From Caballeronia sp. TF1N1 (GTDB lineage Bacteria; Pseudomonadota; Gammaproteobacteria; Burkholderiales; Burkholderiaceae): 64,000 nucleotides of DNA. Below, piece by piece: positions 25,527 through 33,789 of this stretch. Made by a program: the position numbers and the translations under genes. The notes under the pieces are model-generated. The model was not told the DNA's origin. It saw only the letters and a program-made list of their open reading frames with translations, and ran no database searches. Location of the stretch: contig NZ_CP084630.1 in assembly GCF_022878925.1 (NCBI RefSeq), positions 112,553 through 176,552 of the forward strand, read 5' to 3'. Each line of letters starts with the position of its first letter. Within the stretch, counting starts at the first letter, position 1.

Positions 25527-26723
25527 CGATGATTCTGTCACACAGCCTGCCATGCTGTCTCAGGTGCTACATAGGCTTCAGGGGACTGCTGCGTCGCTGC
25601 CTCTTCATCAGAACTCGATCCGCATGGAAGTTTTTCCCAAACATTTGGTTTAATCTCAATTTCCTCAACGCTTGACAGGCAGCTGTGTAGGCGAGGCGAC
25701 ACGCCCTCACCGCGACTTCGGGCGCAGACGATAGGTTCGAGTTGCCCGGCCCCGTTAGGCATCAACGACGGAGTCGGTCGAGCAGAGTGGTTGTTAAAGA
25801 TTAGGACACCTTGCAGATCGCCCGTCTACCGCGCGAATACTACTATCGCGATAAGAATAGTTATCGTAATGGCGCAACTTTCTCCAGCAGGACAACGCTT
25901 TGCCTCGGTTAAACAAACGATACCCGAAGACGCGTGACGACTTGCACGGGTTCGTCGCGCTTGGTGCCTCGAGCGCTTCGGCTTCGAAGTGCAGACAGTG
26001 GGACTGGATGCCGACTATTTTACCTTTGCGGTGTGTCACGCTCTGGAACAGCGAGGCGCGCAGGGCGGGGTATCGCACGCCCACAAAAATAACCTGGCAC
26101 CTTTCGTTAGCGCTTGCACGAATACGATGCCTAGTGCGATGAATACATTTGTGCGAAAGGGCCGTCACTGTTCTACCGCACTACGAACCGTAGGGCTCTC
26201 GTCAATTCAAATCCAACTGCGGGACTGGCGGGGGCGCACGGCTCAACCGCAATGCAATAATGCTGCCTATAGATTAAGGCGACGGTGCGTCCGTTACGGG
26301 AGCGCGACAAGGAGCGCGTGAAGCGTGACGCCTGTGTGTACGCGGCAGGGAATTTATGCCCGTCGCAAGGAGACGGTGGAACGCAGCTCCGCAGAAGCTA
26401 AGCAACCGCATGGGCATCGTTTTGCTTGCATGCGGGGAGCGACTGCGTCTAACAGCGCAATGCCTGCGGACGGGAGCTGTGGAAAAAATCAAGCAGATTG
26501 CACTGCTGTCAAGCCGTCTGCGGCGGCTTTTACGCAGATTTATACCAGTTGATCCGGACTGCCAGACGCTGATCGTTCGTATTGGTTCGATTTACTCCGA
26601 TTTGCGCGGCACTAGCGCAACACGCTTTTGGTGAAAACCAAACCCCAAGTATGGGACAACATGGGGTTGGTCAGCAGTCTGAAGCAGCGTATTGCGATGC
26701 CTTATTGTGCTTGGACTTGGCGC
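25527..26723. other. Gene-poor, degenerate stretch
   Basis: About 1.2 kb without a convincing intact gene. A short remnant is readable on the plus strand near 25868-26060: MAQLSPAGQRFASVKQTIPE, then after a stop RAWCLERFGFEVQTVGLDAD and YFTFAVCHALEQRG. This suggests a decayed small gene. The rest has short, compositionally odd frames only. Confidence 0.45.
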
Positions 26724-27080
26724 CTATTGGCCCACTGGCCGAATCGTCAACGCATTCTTGACGGACGTCACGCCCGCGACACCCTGCGCGCTCTTCGTCG
26801 CCTTGTCGATCTGAGATTCATCGGGCACCGTACCTGCAAGCGTGACGACACCGTTCAACGCGCGCACGTTGATATTGGCCACGCTGACGTCCTTAGTGCG
26901 GCTGAGTGCGCGCCGCACATCCTTCGCCAGCTTCCGGTTTGCCGCCTTGTTGTTCGATGCAGGCGCGGCGCTCGACGCCACCATCGCGCCCGAGTCGCTC
27001 GCGTTCTGCGCGAATCCGGTCATGGACGCACTCAGCAACGCCATACCGCAGAGCGTGACTACCGCCATTCTGATTTTCAT
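26724..27080 (-). CDS. BON-domain periplasmic protein
   Basis: 118 aa, RBS AAAGGAGAACGG before ATG 27080. A signal peptide is clear (MKIRMAVVTLCGMALLSASM, cut near GFAQ/N). The mature part has a low-complexity Ala/Ser linker and one BON domain (KLAKDVRRALSRTKDVSVAN, then VRALNGVVTLAGTVPDESQ and ATKSAQGVAGVTSVKNAL). BON proteins of the OsmY type bind membranes or phospholipids and respond to stress. It is a single gene next to the TetR gene and of no visible relation to the catabolic island. Confidence 0.85.
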   Translation of the reverse strand: MKIRMAVVTLCGMALLSASMTGFAQNASDSGAMVASSAAPASNNKAANRKLAKDVRRALSRTKDVSVANINVRALNGVVTLAGTVPDESQIDKATKSAQGVAGVTSVKNALTIRPVGQ

Positions 27081-27135
27081 ACCCGTTCTCCTTTGATGTC
27101 GTTATAAATCAGTCGTGCGAATCAATCCGTGAAAA

Positions 27136-27786
27136 TCACGGAGCCGTGCTTAGTGCATTCCAGACCACGCGGGTCGCGCGGCGAAAGGCGGTCAGGTCCG
27201 GTGTGTTGCGTCCCGCCCGCCGCAAAAACACGATCAGCCCTTGCCAATGCGAATAGATGAGCGCGCCGCGAATATGGCATTCGCTCGCGCCCAGTTTCGG
27301 GTTCATTTGCTCGACGAGGCCACTGAACAAGGACTGAAAGTCTCCGCTCACATCGACCATCATGTTGCGCACGGTTTCGTGGTGTTCGGCGAGACACCAG
27401 ACTTCTAGTGCGAACGGGCTGACGACGTTGTCCGGTCCGGCAAGGACGTCGAACGTTTCGTCCAGCAATGCTTCAAGCCGTGCCTCTGGCGTATTTGATA
27501 CGTCCTCTGCAATCTGCCGGAAGCGGCTCAGATAGCGCTTCGCCAGCTCTTCTATCGTCGCCTGCAAGAGCGAGTCGCGACTGCCGAAATAGTGCTGCAA
27601 CGTGGCCAGCCGGACATCGGCGGCGGCGGCTACGCCGCGCTGCGTGAAGCCGGCATTGCCTTCCATCGCGAACACGCGGATCGCGGCTTCGAGGATCTCG
27701 GGCACGCGTGTTTCTCGCCGTCCGCGCTGCGTGCCTTTGGTGTCTTTCTCGACGGCATCGTTGAGTGCGATCGTCAGGGATTTCAT
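27136..27786 (-). CDS. TetR-family transcriptional regulator
   Basis: 216 aa from ATG 27786 (MKSLTIALNDAVEKDTKGTQ); an ATG at 27822 is possible, and neither has a good ribosome-binding site. The N-terminal HTH is typical: RVPEILEAAIRVFAMEGNAG, then FTQRGVAAAADVRLATLQHYFGSRDSLLQATIEE. The C-terminal part is an all-helical ligand domain (LEALLDETFDVLAGPDNVVS, EVWCLAEHHETVRNMMVDVS). Three GGTC-N4-GACC dyads lie just upstream, which argues for autoregulation and perhaps control of the divergent small genes at 28008. It may or may not control the catabolic genes. Confidence 0.85.
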   Translation of the reverse strand: MKSLTIALNDAVEKDTKGTQRGRRETRVPEILEAAIRVFAMEGNAGFTQRGVAAAADVRLATLQHYFGSRDSLLQATIEELAKRYLSRFRQIAEDVSNTPEARLEALLDETFDVLAGPDNVVSPFALEVWCLAEHHETVRNMMVDVSGDFQSLFSGLVEQMNPKLGASECHIRGALIYSHWQGLIVFLRRAGRNTPDLTAFRRATRVVWNALSTAP

Positions 27787-27828
27787 CGTATTAGGTCTGG
27801 TGACTGGACTGAAGACGCGCATGAACCC

Positions 27829-27840
27829 GGTCTTTCGACC
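27829..27840. promoter_or_regulatory. Candidate TetR operator 1 (GGTC-N4-GACC)
   Basis: GGTCTTTCGACC lies 43 bases before the chosen TetR start and only seven before the alternative start at 27822, where a bound repressor would block expression. Confidence 0.5.
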
Positions 27841-27941
27841 AATTATACGCGCCTTTGACGGCCATCGATTTCATCTGCTTGCAAGCCGATGCGTAGGGCT
27901 TACGTGTAGGTGAAAAGCCCGGTCTCAGATTTCTTGTCTAT

Positions 27942-27955
27942 TGGTCAATTGACCA
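27942..27955. promoter_or_regulatory. Candidate TetR operator 2 (perfect 14-bp palindrome)
   Basis: TGGTCAATTGACCA is a perfect palindrome with further partial symmetry outside it. It lies midway between the TetR gene and the divergent small gene. Confidence 0.65.
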
Positions 27956-27964
27956 TTAAAGTCC

Positions 27965-27976
27965 GGTCATCGGACC
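27965..27976. promoter_or_regulatory. Candidate TetR operator 3 (GGTC-N4-GACC)
   Basis: GGTCATCGGACC is centred 22 bases, two helical turns, from operator 2 and 32 bases before the small gene at 28008. Confidence 0.5.
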
Positions 27977-28007
27977 AATAACGGCGGTGTGCCGGAGGGC
28001 ACGGGAA

Positions 28008-28259
28008 ATGAACGATCGTATGGATTCCCTACATCGGGTCGTCGACAAGTGGCTGGGACAGTCGGCCATGTCGCACGCAAGGATCGTGCGTGAGCGGGCG
28101 GGTGAGCGCCGCTGCGTGCGGATCGAAGTCACGCGCACGGCGAGCCTCGTGTCGATGCGCTTTTTCCGGCATGGCGACGGAACATGGATGGTGTTTCCGC
28201 CCGAACGTCGTGGTCCCTGCATGGGCGGACGTGCGCCGCGCACCTGGCTGGCGCAATGA
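28008..28259 (+). CDS. Small hypothetical protein, 83 aa
   Basis: ATG 28008 follows CCGGAGGGC, a strong RBS. The product (MNDRMDSLHRVVDKWLGQSA) is basic with a beta-rich centre (RCVRIEVTRTASLVSMRFFR) and HGDGTWMVFPPERRGP at the end. I recall similar tiny proteins as frequent, unnamed genes in Burkholderiaceae. Its stop overlaps the next start as ATGA, so the two are translationally coupled. It lies divergent from the TetR gene behind two of the GGTC dyads. Function unknown. Confidence 0.6.
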   Translation: MNDRMDSLHRVVDKWLGQSAMSHARIVRERAGERRCVRIEVTRTASLVSMRFFRHGDGTWMVFPPERRGPCMGGRAPRTWLAQ

Positions 28260-28402
28260 ACACGCTCGGGCGATGGATGAGTCGCGCAAAGCATTGGCTG
28301 CTCTATATCTGCGCCGCGAGCCAGATGGCGGACCCGTCGTGTATGCCGATCGATGAAAAGACCGTCGACCGCTACCTCGGACGCGACCGCAAAAGCTACT
28401 AA
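28256..28402 (+). CDS. Very small hypothetical protein, 48 aa
   Basis: Starts at the ATGA overlap with the preceding gene. The sequence has a hydrophobic centre (AKHWLLYICAASQM) and a charged end (IDEKTVDRYLGRDRKSY), so it may be a single-pass membrane or membrane-associated peptide. Only coupling and frame support it; no family recognised. Confidence 0.4.
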   Translation: MNTLGRWMSRAKHWLLYICAASQMADPSCMPIDEKTVDRYLGRDRKSY

Positions 28403-28423
28403 CCGTCTTTCTCACGCGATGGC

Positions 28424-28472
28424 TTGACATCGAAGGTTGAGCACCGCAGTATATCAATGGTTCATCCAATGA
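28424..28472 (+). promoter_or_regulatory. Promoter and operator 1 of the island-wide regulon
   Basis: TTGACA (28424-28429), a TATA-like -10 near 28448-28455, then the 19-bp operator TCAATGGTTCATCCAATGA (28454-28472), overlapping the -10 and start region. It serves the CoA-transferase/P450 operon. The 19 bases are the exact reverse complement of the site at 58673. Confidence 0.8.
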
Positions 28473-28578
28473 CTTTTCTACGTTTTGGATGTATCAGACA
28501 AAAGATCATTCGCCGGGGCCATGTAGTCGAGCAGAAGTCACCTACGTCCCGGCATGCGCAAAAACAGGAGAAGAAACG

Positions 28579-29769
28579 ATGAAGGGCGCACTTGAGGGTC
28601 TCAAGGTCCTCGATTTCACGCAGATGATGAACGGCCCGTTCGGCACCATGTTGCTGGGCGATTTCGGCGCCGACGTCATCAAGGTCGAACCGCCGCAGGG
28701 CGACACGATGAGGCTGACCGGCGAGACTTTCCTGGGCGACGACGCGGTGTACTTCCTCACGCTGAATCGCAACAAGCGCAGCGTCGTGATCGATCTGACG
28801 ACCGAAGAAGGGCAGCGGCTCGCCGGCAAGATTGCCGAACAGGTCGATATCGTCGTCGAAAATTTCCGGCCGGGTGTGGCCGAGAAGCTGGGGATCAGCT
28901 ACGAAAAGCTGGCGGCGTCGAATCCGCGTCTGATCTATTGTTCGACGTCCGCGTTCGGCCGCACCGGTCCGGACAGTTTCCGTCCCGGCATGGACCCGGT
29001 CGTGCAGGCGATGTCCGGCATCATGCAACTCACCGGCGACGCGCAGACCGGCCCGCTCAAGACGGGCATGCCCTACGCCGATCTGATCACGCCGCTGTTG
29101 TCGACCATCGGCGTGATGGCGGCGATCGAGGCGCGCAACAAGACCGGGCGCGGCCAGCGTATCGATTTGTCGATGATCGACGCCACCATCTTCAGCATGA
29201 TTCCGCGCGACGCGTATTACTTCGCCACCGGCGAGACGCCGGGCCGCATCGGCAATGCGCATTGGCAGATCGTGCCGTACAACACGTACGCGACCTCCGA
29301 CGATCGTCACATCATGGTGATCGCGCATACGGACAAGTTCTGGCGCGTGCTGGCCGAAGCGGTCGGTGCGCATGAATTGCTGGCCGACGAGCGCCTTGCA
29401 AGCAAGGACGGACGCCTCGCGCACCGCGATATCGTCGATGCGGGTTTGTCGGCTGCGTTCGCGAAGATGCCGCTTGCGCACTGGAACGAGACCTTGCTGA
29501 AAGCGCACGCGATGTTCTCGCCCGTGCTCAACTTCGAGGAAGTCTTCGAGGACCCGCGCGTGCAGCGCGATCTCGTCGCCGAACTCGATCATCCGAGTGC
29601 CGGGCGCTTCAAGGTCGTGACCAATCCGCTGCGCCTGTCCGATACCCCGACCAGCATTCGCCGTCCTCCGCCGACGGTTGGTCAGCATACCGAAGAAGTG
29701 CTGCGTGAATTCGGTATCGATCCCGCCGACTTTGCCGCGCCGGCCGCGACTGCTGGAGCGCAGGGATGA
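28579..29769 (+). CDS. CaiB/BaiF-family (class III) CoA-transferase, subunit 1
   Basis: 396 aa from ATG 28579, RBS GGAGAAGAAACG. The fold is shown by LEGLKVLDFTQMMNGPFGTM, LGDFGADVIKVEPPQGD, LNRNKRSVVIDL and FGRTGPDSFRPG. The catalytic Asp that forms the acyl anhydride is Asp168 in GMPYADLITP. It moves CoA from a donor thioester to a carboxylic acid. The next gene is a second family member starting in a four-base ATGA overlap, as in two-subunit transferases (BbsEF-like), so the two may be one enzyme. It probably activates the acid made by the downstream P450/dehydrogenases. Confidence 0.9.
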   Translation: MKGALEGLKVLDFTQMMNGPFGTMLLGDFGADVIKVEPPQGDTMRLTGETFLGDDAVYFLTLNRNKRSVVIDLTTEEGQRLAGKIAEQVDIVVENFRPGVAEKLGISYEKLAASNPRLIYCSTSAFGRTGPDSFRPGMDPVVQAMSGIMQLTGDAQTGPLKTGMPYADLITPLLSTIGVMAAIEARNKTGRGQRIDLSMIDATIFSMIPRDAYYFATGETPGRIGNAHWQIVPYNTYATSDDRHIMVIAHTDKFWRVLAEAVGAHELLADERLASKDGRLAHRDIVDAGLSAAFAKMPLAHWNETLLKAHAMFSPVLNFEEVFEDPRVQRDLVAELDHPSAGRFKVVTNPLRLSDTPTSIRRPPPTVGQHTEEVLREFGIDPADFAAPAATAGAQG

Positions 29770-31025
29770 GCGCCACCATGGACGCGGCTGCATCGCCCAC
29801 GCAGGACGGTTTGCCGCCGCTGGCGAAGCACGAACCGCCCTTGAAAGGCGTGCGCGTGCTCGATCTGTCGCGCGTGCTGGCAGCACCGTTCTCCGCGATG
29901 ATGCTCGCCGATCTCGGCGCCGAGGTCATCAAGGTCGAGCATCCGAGAGGCGGCGACCAGACGCGTCACTGGGGCACGGCGATTCAGGGCGGCGAGCGCA
30001 CCTACTATCTGGCGATCAATCGCAACAAGCAGTCGGTCGCGATCGACTTTTCGAAGCCCGAAGGCGTGGCGCTCGTGAAGTCGCTTGCGCGGCAGAGCGA
30101 CATCCTCGTCGAAAACTATCTGCTGGGTACGCTCGAACGTTACGGTCTCGGCTACGAAGCGCTGAAAGCCGAAAATCCGAAGCTGATCTATTGCTCGGTG
30201 AGCGGCTACGGACGTACCGGTCCGGACGCGGCGCGCCCCGGTTACGACTCGGTCATTCAGGCCGAAAGCGGTCTGATGTCGATCACCGGCGAACCGGAAG
30301 GCGAAGCCTCGAAAGCCGGCGTGCCGATCTGCGATATCACCGCCGGCATGTACGCGACGCAGGCCATTCTCGCGGCTTTCGTGCGCCGCCTGCGCAACGG
30401 CCACGGCGAGGCGATCGATATCGCGCTGTTCGACTGCACGCTCGCCAATCACGTGTCGGTGGCGGCCAATGCGCTGTTGCTGAACAAAGCGCCCGGACGC
30501 TATGGCAACAGTCACGCCGACATCATTCCGCAAGGGCTTTATCACGCAGCAGATGGCCCGCTGATGTTCCACGTCGGCAGCGATCAGCAGTTCGCACGCT
30601 TTTGCGCCGACGTGCTCGGTTTGCCGGAGCTCTCGAAAGACCCGCGTTTCCTCGATAACGACGGCCGCCGCGCCAACCGCGATGCGCTCGACGAGATCAT
30701 GTCCGCGCGCTTCCTCACACGCTCGCGCCTCGAATGGCTGCCGCTGTTTCGCGCGGCGGGCGTACCGGCGGGACTCGTGCAGAACGTGCTCGAAGCACTG
30801 ACGTCCGATCAGGCGAAGGCGCGCGAGATGGTCTGCGAAATCGATCATCCGACTGCCGGGCGCATCAGCCTCGTGAACTCGCCGCTAAAGCTCGAGGAAA
30901 GCTCGCTGGCCGCGCCCAAAGCGCCGCCGCTGTTGGGCGAACACACCGACCGCATTCTCGGCGAGCGGCTCGGACTGGACGACGCGGCCATCGCGCGTTT
31001 GCGCGCTGCGAATATCGTTTATTGA
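29766..31025 (+). CDS. CaiB/BaiF-family CoA-transferase, subunit 2
   Basis: 419 aa, start overlapping the previous stop (ATGA). A 25-residue extension precedes the usual VRVLDLSRVLAAPFSAMMLA start. The family motifs LGAEVIKVEHPRGGD, AINRNKQSVAIDF and GYGRTGPDAARPGYD are present, with catalytic Asp190 in GVPICDITAG. Both copies thus keep their active Asp, unlike some heteromeric enzymes where one subunit is dead. The likely role is CoA transfer to the pathway acid. It is followed after 20 bases by the P450. Confidence 0.9.
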   Translation: MSATMDAAASPTQDGLPPLAKHEPPLKGVRVLDLSRVLAAPFSAMMLADLGAEVIKVEHPRGGDQTRHWGTAIQGGERTYYLAINRNKQSVAIDFSKPEGVALVKSLARQSDILVENYLLGTLERYGLGYEALKAENPKLIYCSVSGYGRTGPDAARPGYDSVIQAESGLMSITGEPEGEASKAGVPICDITAGMYATQAILAAFVRRLRNGHGEAIDIALFDCTLANHVSVAANALLLNKAPGRYGNSHADIIPQGLYHAADGPLMFHVGSDQQFARFCADVLGLPELSKDPRFLDNDGRRANRDALDEIMSARFLTRSRLEWLPLFRAAGVPAGLVQNVLEALTSDQAKAREMVCEIDHPTAGRISLVNSPLKLEESSLAAPKAPPLLGEHTDRILGERLGLDDAAIARLRAANIVY

Positions 31026-31045
31026 AATCATCAGGAGACCTAGTC

Positions 31046-32257
31046 ATGCAAGATCAGACCGCCGCGCCCGCATTCCCGATGCGCCGATGCCCCTTCGCGC
31101 CGCCGCAGGAATACGGCGAGATTCGCAAGCAGGAAGGACTCTCGCGCGTCACCATGCCCGACGGCACGCAGGCATGGATCGCGACGCGCTATGAAGACGT
31201 CCGCGCGATCCTCGGCGACAACCGGTTTTCCACCGTGCCGTCCACGCCGGGTTATCCGTTTATCGCACCGGCGCGCGCCTCGCTGCTGATGAACGAGCAT
31301 CCGCCGACCATCATTCGCATGGACCCGCCGGATCACACGCGCTATCGCCGCATGCTGACCAAGGAATTCATGGTTCACCATGTCGAAGCCATGCGGCCCG
31401 AGTTGCAGAACACCGTCGATATTCTGATCGACGAACTCGAAGCGAAAGGCTCGCCCGCCGATCTGTTCGAAGACTTCGCGCTCGCGGTGCCGACCACGGT
31501 GATCTCGCGCATTCTCGGCGTGCCCTATGAAGATCGCAATTTCTTCCAGGAGCGCAGCAAGGCCAAGCTCGATCTCACCGCCGATCCCGAAGTGCCGGTG
31601 CGCGCCGGTGCGGAAATGCGCGAATACCTCGACCGCCTCATCACCGAAAAGATGAAGGAGCCGGGCAATCGCAGCGATCTCATCAGCCGCCTGGTGACGA
31701 GTCAGGTCGTGCCCGGCCATATGACGCGTGAAGAAGCGCTCGCAACGGTCGAACTGCTGCTGATGGGCGGGCACGAAACCACCGCGAACATGATCGCGCT
31801 CGGTGCGCTGTCGCTGCTGCTCAATCCGGCGCAGAAAGATGCCTTGGTGGCCGATCCATCGCTAGTGCGCAATACGGTGGAAGAGATGCTGCGCTTTCAC
31901 ACCATCGTGCATTACAACGGGCCGCGCGTTGCGCTCGAAGACGTCACGGTGGCCGGCACGCAAATCAAAAAGGGCGAGGGCGTGCTCGCGCTTATCAGCG
32001 CCGCGAATCGCGATCCGAACGCGTTTCCCGAGCCGGATTCCTTCGATATCCATCGCGATGCGCTGCATCACGTTGCGTTCAGCTATGGCGTGCATCAGTG
32101 CCTCGGACAACCGCTCGCGCGCGCGGAATTGCAGATCGTTTTCACGACGCTGTTCCAGCGCTTGCCGAAGCTGCGGCTCGCGGTATCGCCCGAGGAAATC
32201 AAGTTCCGGCACGACGCGTTCGTGTACGGCGTGGGCGCGCTTCCCGTCGAATGGTGA
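31046..32257 (+). CDS. Cytochrome P450 (soluble bacterial class I)
   Basis: 403 aa, RBS AGGAGACC. The I-helix oxygen-activating motif GGHETT is at 241-246, the K-helix ExxR is Glu280-Arg283, and the heme ligand is Cys352 in FSYGVHQCLGQPLAR. HTRYRRML near residue 97 is the C-helix. Overall it resembles the CYP105/CYP107-type bacterial group. It hydroxylates the pathway substrate, taking electrons from the ferredoxin and reductase encoded next. The unusual Gly-Gly-His-Glu I-helix is normal in this group. The exact substrate cannot be deduced. Confidence 0.93.
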   Translation: MQDQTAAPAFPMRRCPFAPPQEYGEIRKQEGLSRVTMPDGTQAWIATRYEDVRAILGDNRFSTVPSTPGYPFIAPARASLLMNEHPPTIIRMDPPDHTRYRRMLTKEFMVHHVEAMRPELQNTVDILIDELEAKGSPADLFEDFALAVPTTVISRILGVPYEDRNFFQERSKAKLDLTADPEVPVRAGAEMREYLDRLITEKMKEPGNRSDLISRLVTSQVVPGHMTREEALATVELLLMGGHETTANMIALGALSLLLNPAQKDALVADPSLVRNTVEEMLRFHTIVHYNGPRVALEDVTVAGTQIKKGEGVLALISAANRDPNAFPEPDSFDIHRDALHHVAFSYGVHQCLGQPLARAELQIVFTTLFQRLPKLRLAVSPEEIKFRHDAFVYGVGALPVEW

Positions 32258-32289
32258 AGCGGCCAATTTCAAAGCAGAAGGAGACGGAT

Positions 32290-32487
32290 ATGAAGATCAA
32301 GGTAGACGCAACCAAGTGTATCGGCGCGGGATTGTGCGTGGTCGCAGCGCCCCAGGTGTTCAGCCAGAACGAGGACGACGGTCTCGTCATCGTGTTGCAG
32401 GAAAGCCCGCCGCCCGAGTTGCACGCGTCGGTGCGCGAGGCGGCGCGTCTTTGCCCGGCGCTCGTGATTACCTGTGAGGAAGAGTGA
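32290..32487 (+). CDS. [3Fe-4S] ferredoxin of the P450 system
   Basis: 65 aa, RBS AAGGAGACGG. The cysteines Cys10, Cys16 and Cys55 in KCIGAGLCVV and RLCPALVI give CX5C...CP, in which the second-position cysteine of a 4Fe-4S site is absent, so a [3Fe-4S] cluster is expected. This matches the small ferredoxins that feed soluble P450s. It sits between P450 and reductase genes and completes a three-component monooxygenase. Confidence 0.9.
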   Translation: MKIKVDATKCIGAGLCVVAAPQVFSQNEDDGLVIVLQESPPPELHASVREAARLCPALVITCEEE

Positions 32488-32520
32488 GTTTATTTCGATG
32501 CGTTCGATCGAGGTCGTGAG

Positions 32521-33765
32521 ATGACGGAGCGAGGCGTGGTGATCATCGGCGCAGGGCAGGCGGGCTATCAGCTCGCGGCCTCGCTGCGCGACGCGGGATA
32601 CACAAAGCGCGTGGTGCTGATCGGCGAGGAAGGGACCTTGCCGTATCAGCGTCCGCCCTTGTCGAAGGCGTTTCAGAGTGGCGCGTGCGAGGCGGAGCAT
32701 CTGACGTTTCAGGGCGAAGCGTTCTATGAGAAAGTTTCGATCGAACTGATGGCGGGCGTACGCGTGGAACGTGTCGAGCGTGAAGCGCGTTGCGTGCTGA
32801 CGGACGATGGACAGCGCATCGAATACGACGCGCTGGTCTTTGCCACCGGCGCGCGCAACCGTGCGTTCGCGGGCGTGCCGGATGCATCCGGCATCTTCGA
32901 TCTGCGTACGCTTCATCATGCCCGTGCACTGCGCGATGCGCTCGGTCAGGCGTCGAACATCGTCGTGATCGGTGCGGGTTTTCTGGGGCTGGAATTCGCC
33001 GCCGTGGCAGCGACGCGCGGTGTGCCGGCGACAGTGATCGAAGCCGGTCCCGCGCCGATGAGCCGCGCCGTGAGCGCACCCGTCGCGCAGGCATTTCGTT
33101 CGCATCACGAAACAATCGGCACCGGGTTTATTTTCGATGCCAGCGTGCGCGCCATCCACGCGCAGGACGGGCGCGTGAGCGGCGTGGAACTGGCGGATAA
33201 CCGGCATATCGTCGCGGATCTGGTGCTGATCTGCATCGGCGTGGTGCCGAACGTGGAACTCGCACGCGATGCAGGTTTGCCCACCGACAACGGCATCGTC
33301 GTCGATGAATCGCTTGCCACCACTGATCCGCATATCTTCGCGCTCGGCGACTGCGCTGCGTATCCGTCGAGATTCGCAGGCGGCCGATGCCGGATCGAGT
33401 CGGTGCAGAACGCGGTCGATCAGGCGCGCTTTCTCGCCGCACGACTTGCCGGACAGAACCCCGACGCGCCGCGCACCTTCGACGCCGTGCCGTGGTTCTG
33501 GAGCGATCAGGGCGGCGCGAAGCTGCAGATTGCGGGCCTCGGCATGCTGAACGCCGACGATATCGTGCTGCGCGGCGATCGTCCGGGCATGAAGTTCTCC
33601 GCCTACGGTTTCGCGAATGGCCGACTGATCGCGGTGGAGTCCGTCAATCGTCCGGCCGATCACATCGCGGCACGCCGTCTGATTGCAGCGGGCGCGCCCG
33701 TCACGCCGGAACATATCGCCGATGCCGCGTTGGATCTGCGCACGCTGCTCGAACCGGTCACCTAA
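32521..33765 (+). CDS. NAD(P)H-dependent ferredoxin reductase (FAD)
   Basis: 414 aa. FAD motif VVIIGAGQAGYQLAASLRD at the N-terminus, then YQRPPLSKAF, the NADH motif VVIGAGFLGLEFAAVAATRG, and the second FAD segment IFALGDCAAYPSR. This is the putidaredoxin reductase/rubredoxin reductase family. It passes electrons from NAD(P)H through the preceding ferredoxin to the P450. The start at ATG 32521 is preceded by GAGGTCGTGAG. Confidence 0.92.
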   Translation: MTERGVVIIGAGQAGYQLAASLRDAGYTKRVVLIGEEGTLPYQRPPLSKAFQSGACEAEHLTFQGEAFYEKVSIELMAGVRVERVEREARCVLTDDGQRIEYDALVFATGARNRAFAGVPDASGIFDLRTLHHARALRDALGQASNIVVIGAGFLGLEFAAVAATRGVPATVIEAGPAPMSRAVSAPVAQAFRSHHETIGTGFIFDASVRAIHAQDGRVSGVELADNRHIVADLVLICIGVVPNVELARDAGLPTDNGIVVDESLATTDPHIFALGDCAAYPSRFAGGRCRIESVQNAVDQARFLAARLAGQNPDAPRTFDAVPWFWSDQGGAKLQIAGLGMLNADDIVLRGDRPGMKFSAYGFANGRLIAVESVNRPADHIAARRLIAAGAPVTPEHIADAALDLRTLLEPVT

Positions 33766-33789
33766 AAAGAAGAGAAGGGATTCAACGTC

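Noticed and set aside
28462..29886. Long open frame (474 codons) on the minus strand opposite the first CoA-transferase
   Set aside because: Its product is Arg/His/Asp-rich without any motif, and the plus strand encodes a complete CaiB/BaiF enzyme. It is a shadow caused by high third-position GC.
31046..33765. Camphor or cineole P450 system
   Set aside because: Gene order and component type are shared by many bacterial P450 clusters. The [3Fe-4S] ferredoxin differs from the [2Fe-2S] putidaredoxin of the camphor system, and no monoterpene-specific neighbours are seen.
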